64,000 nucleotides of DNA from CAZCBX01 sp964497185. Its GTDB lineage: Bacteria > Bdellovibrionota_G > JALEGL01 > JAGRMV01. This document shows, piece after piece, positions 25,650 through 35,085 of the stretch; the first letter of the stretch is position 1; every line of letters starts with the position of its first letter. The DNA lies in NCBI GenBank assembly GCA_964497185.1, contig CAZCBX010000009.1, positions 37,049-101,048 of the forward strand. Direction: 5' to 3'. The notes beneath the pieces were generated by a model, which had not been told where the DNA came from, searched no databases, and worked only from the letters and a program-made list of their open reading frames with translations. A program made the translations under genes and the position numbers.

Positions 25650-26870
25650 TTACGTGTTGCTGATTTGTTCGTAAAGATGATCGACCAACGCTGGCACAGC
25701 CAGGGTATCCAATATCTCGCCCATAAAGGCTTGAATGAGCATGCGCTGTGCTTGCTGGGGTGCAATGCCGCGCGAACGCAAATAAAATAACTGATCTGGG
25801 TCCAATTTACCCACGGTCGCCCCATGGGCACATTTTACATCGTCGGCAAAAATTTCTAGCTGAGGCGCCGTGTCTACATGCGCTTGTTCGGATAAAAGCA
25901 GATTGCGGTTCATTTGTTTGGCATCTGTTTTTTGAGCCTGTGGATCCACCACCACTTTGCCTTCAAAAATCGTATGGGCTTGATCGAAAAGTACGCTTCG
26001 CACGTGCTCATCACTGCTGCAAGAGGGCACGCGGTGATGAATCAACGTATGCAAATCGGATACTTGTTCATGGGTGCTTTGGCTTACGCCGTACACACCA
26101 CAATGTGCGCCCTCTTCGATCATTTGTGTTTCAATGTCTTGTCGCGCTAATTTTGCACCCATGACCAATGAAAAGGTGTCGAAATGGCTGTTTCTGCGTT
26201 GCTGTGCCAACACAAAACCTGTGTGGTACGCATCCGATGCCTCATTTTGGTAACGAATGTGTGTGAGTTTTGCGCGATTTTGAATGTGGGCTTGAAAGAC
26301 AGCATTGGTGTAATAGCCGCTTTGCTCAGAGGCAAAAACTTCAATGACTTTTGCATTGGCATATTCGGCCGCAAAAACCATGGTGCGCACATAGCACAGC
26401 GCACGGTCTGTGGGGGCTTGATACACCACATAAATTGGATGCTCTAGGGTGGCTTTTTCCGCAATGGCAATGCAGACACCGTTGCGAACCATGGCACTGT
26501 TGGCCTGATACAACGCGTGTTTGTCTCGTGGTGTCACCGACGAGAACATGTTTTCAAAAGTGGGATCGACAATCCCCTCTTTTAAACTCCAAACGTGAAC
26601 ACCTTTGTCATGAATTTGCTGGGTGATTTGGTCGCCTTGCACATGGATCACGTTGGGCTGATGGTCCCAAAAGCCGGAGAGCTTTTTGGAAGGTGCTTGG
26701 TGATTTAAGTCAAAAGCCGCTTTGGTTAACCATTGAGAAGGGGTGTATTTCCAGCTTTCCAACTTGCGATGAGGCAAGCCTTGATCTTGAAACTGCTCGA
26801 ACGAGGCATTTTGAACATCGGCCACTGTACGAAGCGGCGGGGTTTTTGTAAATTGCTGATGGGTGTGCAT
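25650..26870 (-). CDS. sufD: Fe-S assembly scaffold subunit SufD
   Basis: A 406-residue SufD: the central beta-helix includes VVVDPQAQKTDAKQMNRNLLL and the C-terminal part HGATVGKLDPDQLFYLRSRG, the hallmark of SufB and SufD proteins, where the His is functionally important. It forms the SufBC2D scaffold with its neighbours. It starts one base after the sufC stop and lies 16 bp before sufS. Confidence 0.94.
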   Translation of the reverse strand: MHTHQQFTKTPPLRTVADVQNASFEQFQDQGLPHRKLESWKYTPSQWLTKAAFDLNHQAPSKKLSGFWDHQPNVIHVQGDQITQQIHDKGVHVWSLKEGIVDPTFENMFSSVTPRDKHALYQANSAMVRNGVCIAIAEKATLEHPIYVVYQAPTDRALCYVRTMVFAAEYANAKVIEVFASEQSGYYTNAVFQAHIQNRAKLTHIRYQNEASDAYHTGFVLAQQRRNSHFDTFSLVMGAKLARQDIETQMIEEGAHCGVYGVSQSTHEQVSDLHTLIHHRVPSCSSDEHVRSVLFDQAHTIFEGKVVVDPQAQKTDAKQMNRNLLLSEQAHVDTAPQLEIFADDVKCAHGATVGKLDPDQLFYLRSRGIAPQQAQRMLIQAFMGEILDTLAVPALVDHLYEQISNT

Positions 26871-26871
26871 G

Positions 26872-27648
26872 TTACGATACCGTGGGCAGGCCTTGTCCCG
26901 CTGGAGAGCTTGGCGTCAACCAACTGTAACCTTTGTCTTCAAGTTCAAGGGCCAGTTCTTTGCCGCCTGATTTGATAATTTTTCCTTCGGATAAAACATG
27001 AACGTGATCCGGCACAATGTATTCCAACAGCCTTTGGTAATGGGTAATTACAATCATGGCTCTTTCTGGACTGCGCATGGCGTTCACACCATCGGCCACC
27101 ACACGAAGGGCATCGATGTCCAAGCCTGAGTCGGTCTCATCCAATATGGCCAATTTGGGTTCGAGCACCGCCATTTGCATGATCTCATTGCGCTTTTTTT
27201 CCCCGCCAGAAAAACCATCATTGACGGCCCGGCTGAGCAATTCAGGTTTTAAACCCACTTGCTCGGCTTTGGCTTTCACCCATTTTAAAAACTCGGCTGT
27301 ATCCAGCGGCTCCAAGCCTCTGTGGGATCGAATGGCGTTGAGCGCGGCTCGTAAAAACACGGTGTTTTTGACCCCCGGAATGGACACAGGGTATTGAAAA
27401 GACATAAAAATGCCTTCCCGTGCGCGTTCTTCCGTTGATAAAGCCAACAAATCTTTGCCTTCAAATGAGATGGATCCTTGCGCGATGTCATACTGCTCTT
27501 TGCCTGCGATGACATTGGACAATGTACTTTTGCCAGAGCCATTGGGCCCCATGATGGCATGCACCTCACCAGGCTTGATCGACAAATCAATCCCTTTTAA
27601 AATTTCCTTGCCCTCAATACTGGCATGAACATTCTGAATCTCTAACAT
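26872..27648 (-). CDS. sufC: Fe-S assembly ATPase SufC
   Basis: A 258-residue ABC-type ATPase: Walker A GPNGSGKSTL, signature FSGGEKKRNEIMQM, Walker B LAILDETDSGLD, H-loop MIVITHYQRLL; the DETDSGLD form is specific to SufC. It drives structural change in the SufBC2D complex. The ribosome site GAGGAAAAG precedes the ATG. The C-terminal tail (LEDKGYSWLTPSSP) is longer than usual. A 71-bp spacer separates it from sufB. Confidence 0.95.
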   Translation of the reverse strand: MLEIQNVHASIEGKEILKGIDLSIKPGEVHAIMGPNGSGKSTLSNVIAGKEQYDIAQGSISFEGKDLLALSTEERAREGIFMSFQYPVSIPGVKNTVFLRAALNAIRSHRGLEPLDTAEFLKWVKAKAEQVGLKPELLSRAVNDGFSGGEKKRNEIMQMAVLEPKLAILDETDSGLDIDALRVVADGVNAMRSPERAMIVITHYQRLLEYIVPDHVHVLSEGKIIKSGGKELALELEDKGYSWLTPSSPAGQGLPTVS

Positions 27649-27719
27649 CTTTTCCTCATCTCAATTTCATTACTAAAAAAAACTCATTTTTAAACTGCCC
27701 AGGCCGAGGTCGGTAGAAC

Positions 27720-29174
27720 TTACCCCACGCTGCCTTCCAAACTTACCTCGAGTAGTTTCTTGGCTTCCACGGCAAATTCCATGGGTAGTTCTTTAAACAC
27801 TTCTTCACAGAAGCCATTGACAATCATGTGCACTGCATCTTCTTCATCAATGCCGCGTTGTTTGCAGTAAAAAAGCTGATCTTCACCTATTTTTGCCGTG
27901 GTGGCCTCGTGTTCAATTTGTGCCGATGGGTTGCTGATTTCCATATAAGGAAACGTATGTGCACCGCATTGATCGGTCATCAGAAGTGAATCGCACTGCG
28001 AATAATTGCGTGCGTTCTGGGCTTTTTTCTGCACTTTGACCAGCCCGCGGTACGTGTTTTGACTCTTGCCGGCTGAAATGCCTTTAGAAATGATGGTGCT
28101 TTTGGTGTTTTTGCCCAAATGAATCATTTTGGTGCCTGTGTCGGCCTGCTGATGATTGTTGGTGACCGCCACCGAATAGAATTCACCCACCGAATCATCG
28201 CCTTGCAAAATACAGCTGGGGTACTTCCAGGTGATGGCACTGCCCGTTTCCACTTGTGTCCATGAAATTTTGGATCGGTCCCCTGCGCATTTGCCCCGTT
28301 TGGTCACAAAATTGTAAATGCCGCCTTTGCCTTCTTCATCACCGGGATACCAGTTTTGAACCGTCGAATATTTGATTTGCGCATCTTCGTGCGCCACCAA
28401 CTCCACCACGGCCGCATGCAATTGATTTTCATCGCGCATGGGGGCTGTGCATCCTTCTAAATAACTCACATACGAACCTGGATCGGCCACTACAAGCGTG
28501 CGCTCAAATTGGCCTGTGTTGAGTTCATTGATGCGAAAGTATGTAGATAGCTCCATCGGACAGCGAACACCCGGTGGAATGTACACAAACGATCCGTCGG
28601 AAAACACGGCTGAGTTCAGCGCTGCAAAATAATTGTCGGTGACCGGTACAACGCTGCCCAGATACTTTTGAATGAGTTCGGGGTGATCTTGCACGGCCTC
28701 GGAAAATGAACAAAAAATGATGCCTTTTTCAGCAAGCTGACTGCGAAACGTGGTGGCCACCGATACACTGTCAAACACCGCGTCTACTGCAACGCCGGCC
28801 AAAGCTGCACGCTCATGCAGGGGGATGCCAAGCTTTTCATAAGTTTCGAGCAATTTGGGGTCGACTTCATCCAAGCTTTGGGGACGATCCTCATCTTTTT
28901 TCGGCGCTGCATAATAAGTGATGTCTTGATAATCGATGGGTGGATAATGAACATTTTGCCACGTGGGCTCCGACATTTTCTGCCAAAGCTTAAACGCTTT
29001 GAGGCGCCACTCCAGCATGAATTCAGGCTCTTTTTTCTTGGCAGAAATCAGGCGGACTGTGTCTTCGGTCAACCCTGGGGCAATGCGGTCTGATGCAATA
29101 TCAGTGGTAAAGCCATACTTGTACTTTTCCTTGTTAAGCTTTTGAATTTCTTTGTTTTGTTCAGATGCGCTCAT
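27720..29174 (-). CDS. sufB: Fe-S assembly scaffold subunit SufB
   Basis: A 484-residue SufB, the main site of cluster assembly. Visible landmarks are FVYIPPGVRCPMELSTYFRI, SYLEGCTAPMRDENQLHAAV, NFVTKRGKCAGDRSKISWTQ and the C-terminal HEATTAKIGEDQLFYCKQRG. Several conserved cysteines and the acidic and His ligands are present. It overlaps the nuoB-like gene by four bases (ATGA), so translation of the two is coupled. Confidence 0.96.
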   Translation of the reverse strand: MSASEQNKEIQKLNKEKYKYGFTTDIASDRIAPGLTEDTVRLISAKKKEPEFMLEWRLKAFKLWQKMSEPTWQNVHYPPIDYQDITYYAAPKKDEDRPQSLDEVDPKLLETYEKLGIPLHERAALAGVAVDAVFDSVSVATTFRSQLAEKGIIFCSFSEAVQDHPELIQKYLGSVVPVTDNYFAALNSAVFSDGSFVYIPPGVRCPMELSTYFRINELNTGQFERTLVVADPGSYVSYLEGCTAPMRDENQLHAAVVELVAHEDAQIKYSTVQNWYPGDEEGKGGIYNFVTKRGKCAGDRSKISWTQVETGSAITWKYPSCILQGDDSVGEFYSVAVTNNHQQADTGTKMIHLGKNTKSTIISKGISAGKSQNTYRGLVKVQKKAQNARNYSQCDSLLMTDQCGAHTFPYMEISNPSAQIEHEATTAKIGEDQLFYCKQRGIDEEDAVHMIVNGFCEEVFKELPMEFAVEAKKLLEVSLEGSVG

Positions 29175-29689
29175 GCTTTTCCTTCAAGTATTGCTTGATT
29201 GTTTCTTCGGGCTGATCCATGGTGCTCACTGCGAATTTTTTTCTGCAAATGAATCAATGCTTCGGTTAAGGCTTCCGGCCGAGGCGGACACCCCGGTACA
29301 TACAAATCCACGGGCACAATTTTGTCCACGCCTTTCATCACCGAATAAGCTTTGGAAAACAGGCCGCCACAGGTAGCACAACTGCCCATGGAAATCACAT
29401 ATTTGGGATCGGGCATTTGATCGTAAAGCCGCTTAAGCCGGCTGCCCATTTTGTACGTAAGTGTTCCGGCCACAATCATCAAATCGGCCTGCCTGGGTGA
29501 AGCACGCGGGAATGAGCCAAATCGATCGATGTCGGCACGGGGCCCGCCGGTTTGCATCAGTTCAATGGCGCAGCAGGCCAAACCAAACAAGAGATACCAC
29601 TGGGAATTGGCCCGTGACCAATTGATCACGTCATCGAGTTTGGTTAGCACAATGTCGCCACTCATGTCTTTTTGTTTCCAGTCTTGCAT
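29171..29689 (-). CDS. nuoB: NuoB-like [4Fe-4S] protein inside the SUF operon
   Basis: A 172-residue protein of the complex I NuoB/PSST family, which binds cluster N2. All four ligands are present: adjacent CC in GLACCAIELMQ, Cys in MGSCATCGG (which also carries an extra Cys), and Cys in VPGCPPRPEA. FPRASPRQADLMIVAGT is the quinone-side signature. The start MQDWKQKD at 29689 is four bases after the rrf2 stop, with GGAAGG upstream; a longer frame overlaps rrf2 in another frame. No other nuo gene is in this window. It may serve complex I encoded elsewhere, or be a stand-alone cluster protein. Confidence 0.9.
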   Translation of the reverse strand: MQDWKQKDMSGDIVLTKLDDVINWSRANSQWYLLFGLACCAIELMQTGGPRADIDRFGSFPRASPRQADLMIVAGTLTYKMGSRLKRLYDQMPDPKYVISMGSCATCGGLFSKAYSVMKGVDKIVPVDLYVPGCPPRPEALTEALIHLQKKIRSEHHGSARRNNQAILEGKA

Positions 29690-29693
29690 TGAA

Positions 29694-30170
29694 TCAAGCG
29701 CCTTCCATTTCAAAATACTGATTCCAAATCGGGGTAAATTCAGCTCGTTGTCCATTTTGCTTCAGCGGTTTGGTCAACGCGCTAAGCGGAATTTGTCCGA
29801 GCGCGTCTTTTATCACATGGCTGATAATATTCCAGTGAGGTTTCACCATACAGGTGGATTCTTTGGCACACACCATCAGCGAGCCAGAAGAGCAAAGCGT
29901 AAGTGCAATGGGGCCATCGACTGCTTCAATTAATTCCGCCATGTTAATCTGCGAGGCACGGCGTGCCAGGCGATACCCGCCATGCGCGCCCTGCACAGAC
30001 AACACACAATCGCCCTTAACCAGGCGTTTTAAAATCTTCGACACCGTGGGATAAGGCAAATCCACCGCTTCGGATAAAGCCTTGGCCGACCACATTTGGT
30101 CTTGCGTCTGACTGGCCAAATGGGTCATCAACAACAGTGCGTCGTCGGCGTGTTTGGATAGTTGGATCAT
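29694..30170 (-). CDS. Rrf2-family Fe-S-sensing repressor of the SUF operon
   Basis: A 158-residue Rrf2 regulator (IscR/SufR-like role). The winged helix-turn-helix occupies residues 1-85 (LPYPTVSKILKRLVKGD, GGYRLARRASQI). Three cysteines (TLCSSGS, MVCAKE, STCMVK; spacing C-x7-C-x5-C) form the likely cluster site. It heads the SUF operon and its start codon lies three bases after a perfect 25-bp palindrome, its likely operator. There is no ribosome site, since the palindrome abuts the start, so the message may be leaderless. Confidence 0.9.
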   Translation of the reverse strand: MIQLSKHADDALLLMTHLASQTQDQMWSAKALSEAVDLPYPTVSKILKRLVKGDCVLSVQGAHGGYRLARRASQINMAELIEAVDGPIALTLCSSGSLMVCAKESTCMVKPHWNIISHVIKDALGQIPLSALTKPLKQNGQRAEFTPIWNQYFEMEGA

Positions 30171-30173
30171 GTT

Positions 30174-30198
30174 AAATAGTACTATATTAGTACTATTT
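30174..30198 (-). promoter_or_regulatory. Perfect 25-bp operator upstream of rrf2-suf
   Basis: AAATAGTACTA-TAT-TAGTACTATTT: 11-base arms and a three-base spacer, immediately before the Rrf2 start. Size and symmetry fit a homodimeric Rrf2 protein. It also contains TATA-like sequence and could cover a -10 element. Upstream sequence is lost in the scaffold gap. Confidence 0.8.
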
Positions 30199-30298
30199 NN
30201 NNNNNNNNNNNNNNNNNNNNNNNNNNNNNNNNNNNNNNNNNNNNNNNNNNNNNNNNNNNNNNNNNNNNNNNNNNNNNNNNNNNNNNNNNNNNNNNNNN
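30199..30298. other. Scaffold gap of 100 N
   Basis: Exactly 100 N of unknown true length. It removes the promoter region of the SUF operon and the 3' end of the LspA-like/HAMP gene. Unlike the gap at 1687 the flanks share no sequence. Confidence 0.95.
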
Positions 30299-31149
30299 GC
30301 GATGGGTTCGAGTTCTTTGAGTTGGTCGTCTTCACGCAGTCTGAAGGTGGCATTTTGTCCATCTTTGAGTTTGTCGATGTACAAACCAAAGGCATGCAGG
30401 GGGCCTGCGATTTTTGAGGAGAAATACCAGCTGATAAAAACCAAGAGCACGATAAAAATCAAAAGAATGATCGAAAACTCGATGACAAACAGATTGAGCA
30501 TCGCGTCTGGAATTAAAATGTCATACTGCAACACAAAGTACTTGAGAAAGGTGTAAGAAAACACCAGCAACGAAATGGATAAAAAACCACAAACCAATAG
30601 AAATTGAGCCATGTAAAGGGTTTGGAAACGGGGATTGATCATGTTGAATTTACGGGTGTGTTTGCGCGGCCCGAGGATCGCTTTTCTCCGTGTGATGCCG
30701 GTGCATATTGAACCCAAAAGGCCCACCCACACGGCCACCCACGCCAAATTAAAGAGGCAGTCACCATTTTGTCCCCATTTAAACGTATACAGCACACCAC
30801 CATAGAGCATGCGGTCGAGTATGTTGGCTGCCAGCCCAGCAATCCATACGCTGATCCATGGGGTTAATATTTTCAACGACTGCTTTTTGGTAAATTGCAC
30901 CATGAAAAAGAAGTAAATGAGCAACAACGGTCCCAAAAAGGTCGCGTAGTGAACAATGCGCAGTACTTCGTGGGGGTCCTGGCCGGTGTCGTATTTAAGA
31001 GAGGTTGTAAAAAGACCCCATTCTAAAAAAGGCAAGAGCGCCGTTGGATTGGCATGCGCCAAGGCCCACCGCTTGGAGAGGAAATCCAAAACAAGGATGC
31101 CGATAAAGATGAGAAGAGAAATACGGGTGGATTGAGCAGGGTTTTTCAC
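30299..31149 (-). CDS. LspA-like membrane domain joined to a two-helix HAMP module (3' end in gap)
   Basis: Residues 1-165 look like lipoprotein signal peptidase: LVLDFLSKRWAL, AANILDRMLYGG and LFNLAW correspond to the LspA boxes. The first catalytic Asp (ILDR) is present, but the second box reads FNLAW instead of FNLAD, so peptidase activity is unlikely. From about residue 170 two more helices are followed by a HAMP-like segment (SSKIAGPLHAFGLYIDKL). There is no stop between the parts; a second gene starting at the Met before INPRFQ is possible. The second half resembles the protein at 53589. The C-terminus is lost in the gap. Confidence 0.65.
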
Positions 31150-31188
31150 GTCTATTATTTTAACGAAAAAAACACGGCCACGCCACTG

Positions 31189-31851
31189 TTATAGTGAGGG
31201 CGATTTTTCCTGTATCACTTCATCGCCTTGGACCAAATCGGGGCCTTGAGCGCTGCCTTGGTTGACTTTTTTCGATACCTTTCGAATGTTGAGCAAAATG
31301 TCTTTGCCTTCGTAAGCTTGCTTATCGGTGACAGCCTGGGTGGAAAACCACTGCTCCAGTTCATCTTTGTGCAGCATCACCGGCATACGATGATGGTATG
31401 GCTGCATCCATGGGGCCGCTTGGGTGGTTAACAATACAAAGGGCTGATGTTGGGACATCGGATAATAAAAGCCTGCCAAAAAATAGACTTCGTCGTTCAT
31501 CCGGTGAAACCAGTAAGGCTGTTTGCCCTCGGCTTCTGAATGCCATTCATAAAAGCCACTGACGGGGATGGCGCAGCGATGCAGAACGTACGCTTGCTTG
31601 AAGGTGGGTTTGTCCATGACGGTTTCAATTTTGGCATTGTGAACAATTTGGCCCTTCTTGGCCCAAGAGGGCACAATGCCCCATATGCCTCGAATCACTT
31701 TTAGGGTTTGTTCCTGCTTCACAATCATGGCATGGCCTTGGGAGGGGGCGACGTTGTAATTGGGCACGCCTTGAAACCGACCTGTATCGATGCCCATGGC
31801 CTGCAGGAGGGCTACGACATCAGGGTGAAATAAACCAAAACGACCGCACAT
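31189..31851 (-). CDS. SRAP (YedK/HMCES-type) abasic-site protein
   Basis: A 220-residue SOS response-associated peptidase family protein. The catalytic Cys is residue 2 (MCGRFG), which becomes N-terminal and forms a thiazolidine cross-link to abasic sites in single-stranded DNA. The other signature residues are visible: NYNVAPSQ, the Glu in VSGFYEWH, and the His in HHRMPVML. It protects replication forks. It lies six bases before the Atm1-like gene's stop and is transcribed in the same direction after it. Confidence 0.95.
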   Translation of the reverse strand: MCGRFGLFHPDVVALLQAMGIDTGRFQGVPNYNVAPSQGHAMIVKQEQTLKVIRGIWGIVPSWAKKGQIVHNAKIETVMDKPTFKQAYVLHRCAIPVSGFYEWHSEAEGKQPYWFHRMNDEVYFLAGFYYPMSQHQPFVLLTTQAAPWMQPYHHRMPVMLHKDELEQWFSTQAVTDKQAYEGKDILLNIRKVSKKVNQGSAQGPDLVQGDEVIQEKSPSL

Positions 31852-31857
31852 GCCTGT

Positions 31858-33663
31858 TTATACCACGGGCGCTTTGGCCTGTTCAACTGCACTTTGTTGC
31901 TGCGCCCACATGGACGCATACATGCCATTTTTCTTTAAAAGCTGATCGTGCTGACCTCTTTCAATGATGCGGCCCTTTTCCATCACCAAAATTTCATCGG
32001 CTTGGGTGATGGTGGAAAGACGATGGGCGATGACCAGTGTGGTGCGTGAAGCCGCAATGGTTTGCAGCGCCTGCTGTATTTCTCGTTCGGTGTGAGTGTC
32101 CAACGCGGACGTGGCTTCGTCCAGCACCAATACAGACGGGTTTTTTAAGATGGTGCGCGCGATGGCCACGCGCTGTTTTTCACCACCCGACAGCTTTAAG
32201 CCCCGCTCACCCACCAGGGTGTCATACCCCTTGGGCAGGCTTAAAATAAACTCGTGAATTTGTGCTTGTTTGGCTGCTTGCTCAATGTCCTCCATGGTGG
32301 CGCTGGTACGTCCATACTGAATGTTGTAGGCAATGGTGTCATTAAACAACACCGTGTCTTGCGGCACAATGCCGATGGTTTTGCGCAGCGACTTTTGCGT
32401 GATGGTCGCAATGTTTTGGCCATCGACCATAACCTGCCCAGCTTGCGGTTCATAGAATCGGTACAACAACCGCGAAAGGGTTGATTTTCCGGAGCCGCTG
32501 TGGCCGACGATGGCGGTGGTTTGGCCAGGTCCGATGGTGAAGCTCACATCAAATAAAATTTGGCGATCGGGTTGGTAGGAAAAATCAATGTTCTGAAAAG
32601 TTACGCTGCAGGCGTTTTGGCATTGCAGCGGCTTGGCATCTTTTTGGTCCACAATGTCGACTTTTTCGTACAGCAACGAAAACATGTTTTCCATTTCAAT
32701 CAAACTGCGCTTGATTTCACGGTAGACAAACCCCAAAAAGTTCAGCGGCAAATAGAGCTGAATCAAAAAAGTATTGACCAGCACAAAATCACCCACGGTC
32801 ATCGTCCCTGTAATCACGCCCCGGCCGGCCAGATACATCACCCAAAAAAGTCCCGCCGCAATGATAAAAGCTTGCACCACATTGAGCAGCGAAAGCGACC
32901 CTTGGGATGCAATGGCGGATTTTTCATATTTGCTCAAAAAAGTGTCGTAACGGGTTTTTTCAAAGTCCTCGTTGACAAAATATTTCACCGTTTCAAAGTT
33001 AATCAAACTGTCCACCGCCTTGGCGTTGGCCTCTGAATCGCTTTCATTCATTTCGCGGCGATACCGCAATCGCCATTCGGTCAGGGCCAAGGTGGCATAG
33101 ATGTACAATGCAATGGTTGAAAACGTGATCAATGCAAATTGCCAGTTGTACTTCACCAGCAAGATGACCGTAACAAAAATGATTTCAAGCAAAGTGGGCA
33201 GAATGTTAAAAAGCATAAAGCCCAATACAAACTCTATGCCCCTTGAGCCCATTTCAAGGTAGCGGGTGACTTTGCCTGTTTTTCTCTCCAAGTGAAACGC
33301 CAGGGAAAGCTGATGCAGTTTTTCAAAAACATGTACGGTGAGCGTGCGCTGCGCTCTGCGGGAGACGAATTGAAAAACATAGTCTTTGAGTTCTGAAAAC
33401 AGCGAACTGCTCAACCTGGCTGCACTGTAAGCAAGCACCATCCATAGCACCCACGAAGCAGCCGTCTGAATCGGATCAACCGACAATGCATCCACAATGT
33501 ATTTGTATATAAAGGGTACATAGATATTAATGAGTTTTGCGCCGACCAGCAGCAGCAACGAAACCACAATGCGCCACCGCACCCCTGGCCTGCTCTGCTT
33601 GATCAAATATCGATAAAGCACCGCCAATGTTTTCTTTTGACCAATTTTGGTTTCCTTTTTCAT
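31858..33663 (-). CDS. Atm1-type ABC exporter (fused permease and ATPase)
   Basis: A 601-residue half-transporter: six transmembrane helices, then an ATPase with Walker A GHSGSGKST, signature LSGGEKQRVAIAR, Walker B VLVLDEATSALD and H-loop LVIAHRLST. Motifs such as GSRGIEFVLGFMLFNILPT and NESDSEANAKAVDSLINFETVKYF are characteristic of the Atm1/HMT1 group, which exports glutathione-linked sulfur or metal compounds. Its placement close to the SUF operon fits. The start at 33663 is the ATG nearest the family N-terminus; no clear ribosome site is seen there or at the upstream GTG. Confidence 0.9.
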   Translation of the reverse strand: MKKETKIGQKKTLAVLYRYLIKQSRPGVRWRIVVSLLLLVGAKLINIYVPFIYKYIVDALSVDPIQTAASWVLWMVLAYSAARLSSSLFSELKDYVFQFVSRRAQRTLTVHVFEKLHQLSLAFHLERKTGKVTRYLEMGSRGIEFVLGFMLFNILPTLLEIIFVTVILLVKYNWQFALITFSTIALYIYATLALTEWRLRYRREMNESDSEANAKAVDSLINFETVKYFVNEDFEKTRYDTFLSKYEKSAIASQGSLSLLNVVQAFIIAAGLFWVMYLAGRGVITGTMTVGDFVLVNTFLIQLYLPLNFLGFVYREIKRSLIEMENMFSLLYEKVDIVDQKDAKPLQCQNACSVTFQNIDFSYQPDRQILFDVSFTIGPGQTTAIVGHSGSGKSTLSRLLYRFYEPQAGQVMVDGQNIATITQKSLRKTIGIVPQDTVLFNDTIAYNIQYGRTSATMEDIEQAAKQAQIHEFILSLPKGYDTLVGERGLKLSGGEKQRVAIARTILKNPSVLVLDEATSALDTHTEREIQQALQTIAASRTTLVIAHRLSTITQADEILVMEKGRIIERGQHDQLLKKNGMYASMWAQQQSAVEQAKAPVV

Positions 33664-33727
33664 GCAAAATGTGATTAGCATGAAAATGGACACTGTGAAT
33701 TAAAAAAACTGTCTAGGGGGACTAACA

Positions 33728-35056
33728 GTGAATTCATCTTCTCGCGCCCATTGGGGCAATCGTTTTGCATTTGTTCTAGCTGCCGCAGGCTCAGCCATTG
33801 GGCTTGGCAATATTTGGAAGTTTCCATACATCACAGGACACAACGGCGGCGGTGCTTTTGTTTTGGTGTACTTGGCATGCATTGCGGTGGTGGGCTTGCC
33901 CATTTTGATTGCCGAAATTTTTATTGGTAAAAAAGCACAAAATAACGCCATTGTTTCATTTGAAACACTTCATAAGCCCAAGTCCAAATGGAGAAACATT
34001 GGCTTTTTGGGCATGCTTACTTCCTCCATGGTGCTTGCCTTTTACTCTGTAGTGGGTGGATGGGTGCTCGATTTTGAATTTAAAGCCCTGACCAATGCCT
34101 TTGTGCACAATTCCGACGAGGTGATTTCGGGCTTTCTAGGCCAACTCATTGAACAAAAACAAGGTTTGCAAATTTTTTGGCATTCCATTTTTATGGGCAC
34201 CACCATTTACATTGTGCTCAAAGGCATTGCCGACGGCATTGAAAAGTGGGTTCGTGTGTTGATGCCCGTTTTATTTGTGTTGTTGATTGGCTTGTTTTTC
34301 TACGCCATGACGCTGAGCGGATTCGGCCAAGCCATTACATTTTTGTTTACCCCTGATTTTACCAAGCTAAGTTGGGAAGGCATACTGGAAGCGGTAGGAC
34401 ACTCCTTTTTCACCTTAACCATTGGTATGGCCGTGATGGTCACCTATGGTAGCTATCTTCAGCCCCAAGCCAGTGTGATTAAAACCAGCGTAATTGTTGC
34501 CGTGCTGGACACCATCATTGCATTGATTGCGGGCATCACGGTATTTGCGGTGGTGTTTTCATTCAATCAAGAGCCTGGCGCAGGACCGGGCCTGATCTTT
34601 GTCACCCTCCCCTTGCTCTTTAAGCAAATACCGGGCAGCTGGCTGGTGTCCAATGCGTTTTTTATTTTGGTTACCTTTGCAGCGCTTTCTTCTTCCATTT
34701 CCATGTTGGAAGTGACCGTGTCTTACTTAAGCGATCAAAAAACATGGTCACGAAAGAAAGCATCGTTGGTGGTCGGTGGTGTGATTTGGGCCTTTGGTCT
34801 GCTTTGCACATTTCCGAACCTTCTTCTGTTTGGCAGCAAAAATACCTTTGACGCATTTGACTTGGTGACCTCCAAAATTCTCCTTCCGGTAGGGGGACTG
34901 TTGATCTCTCTTTATTTTGGATGGATTGTGGATGATAAGGTGAAAGAAGAACTGGGGGACACGCTGTCGACCAAGGGGCTGCTGCTGATCACGCGATTTT
35001 TCGCACCAGCCTTGGTAGCCTACATGCTTTTTAAAGGCGTTCACGAAATGCTATAA
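33728..35056 (+). CDS. Neurotransmitter:sodium symporter family transporter
   Basis: A 442-residue transporter with about 11-12 helices. FVLAAAGSAIGLGNIWKFPY at the N-terminus is the LeuT-fold Na+ and substrate site of the NSS/SNF family; GGGAFVLVYL follows. The start codon is GTG, preceded by AGGGGGA. It imports amino acids or similar compounds with Na+. A strong terminator follows, and a second Na+ symporter gene comes next. Confidence 0.93.
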   Translation: MNSSSRAHWGNRFAFVLAAAGSAIGLGNIWKFPYITGHNGGGAFVLVYLACIAVVGLPILIAEIFIGKKAQNNAIVSFETLHKPKSKWRNIGFLGMLTSSMVLAFYSVVGGWVLDFEFKALTNAFVHNSDEVISGFLGQLIEQKQGLQIFWHSIFMGTTIYIVLKGIADGIEKWVRVLMPVLFVLLIGLFFYAMTLSGFGQAITFLFTPDFTKLSWEGILEAVGHSFFTLTIGMAVMVTYGSYLQPQASVIKTSVIVAVLDTIIALIAGITVFAVVFSFNQEPGAGPGLIFVTLPLLFKQIPGSWLVSNAFFILVTFAALSSSISMLEVTVSYLSDQKTWSRKKASLVVGGVIWAFGLLCTFPNLLLFGSKNTFDAFDLVTSKILLPVGGLLISLYFGWIVDDKVKEELGDTLSTKGLLLITRFFAPALVAYMLFKGVHEML

Positions 35057-35085
35057 GCCTTCAGTTGAAAAATTGTTTTTAAACG

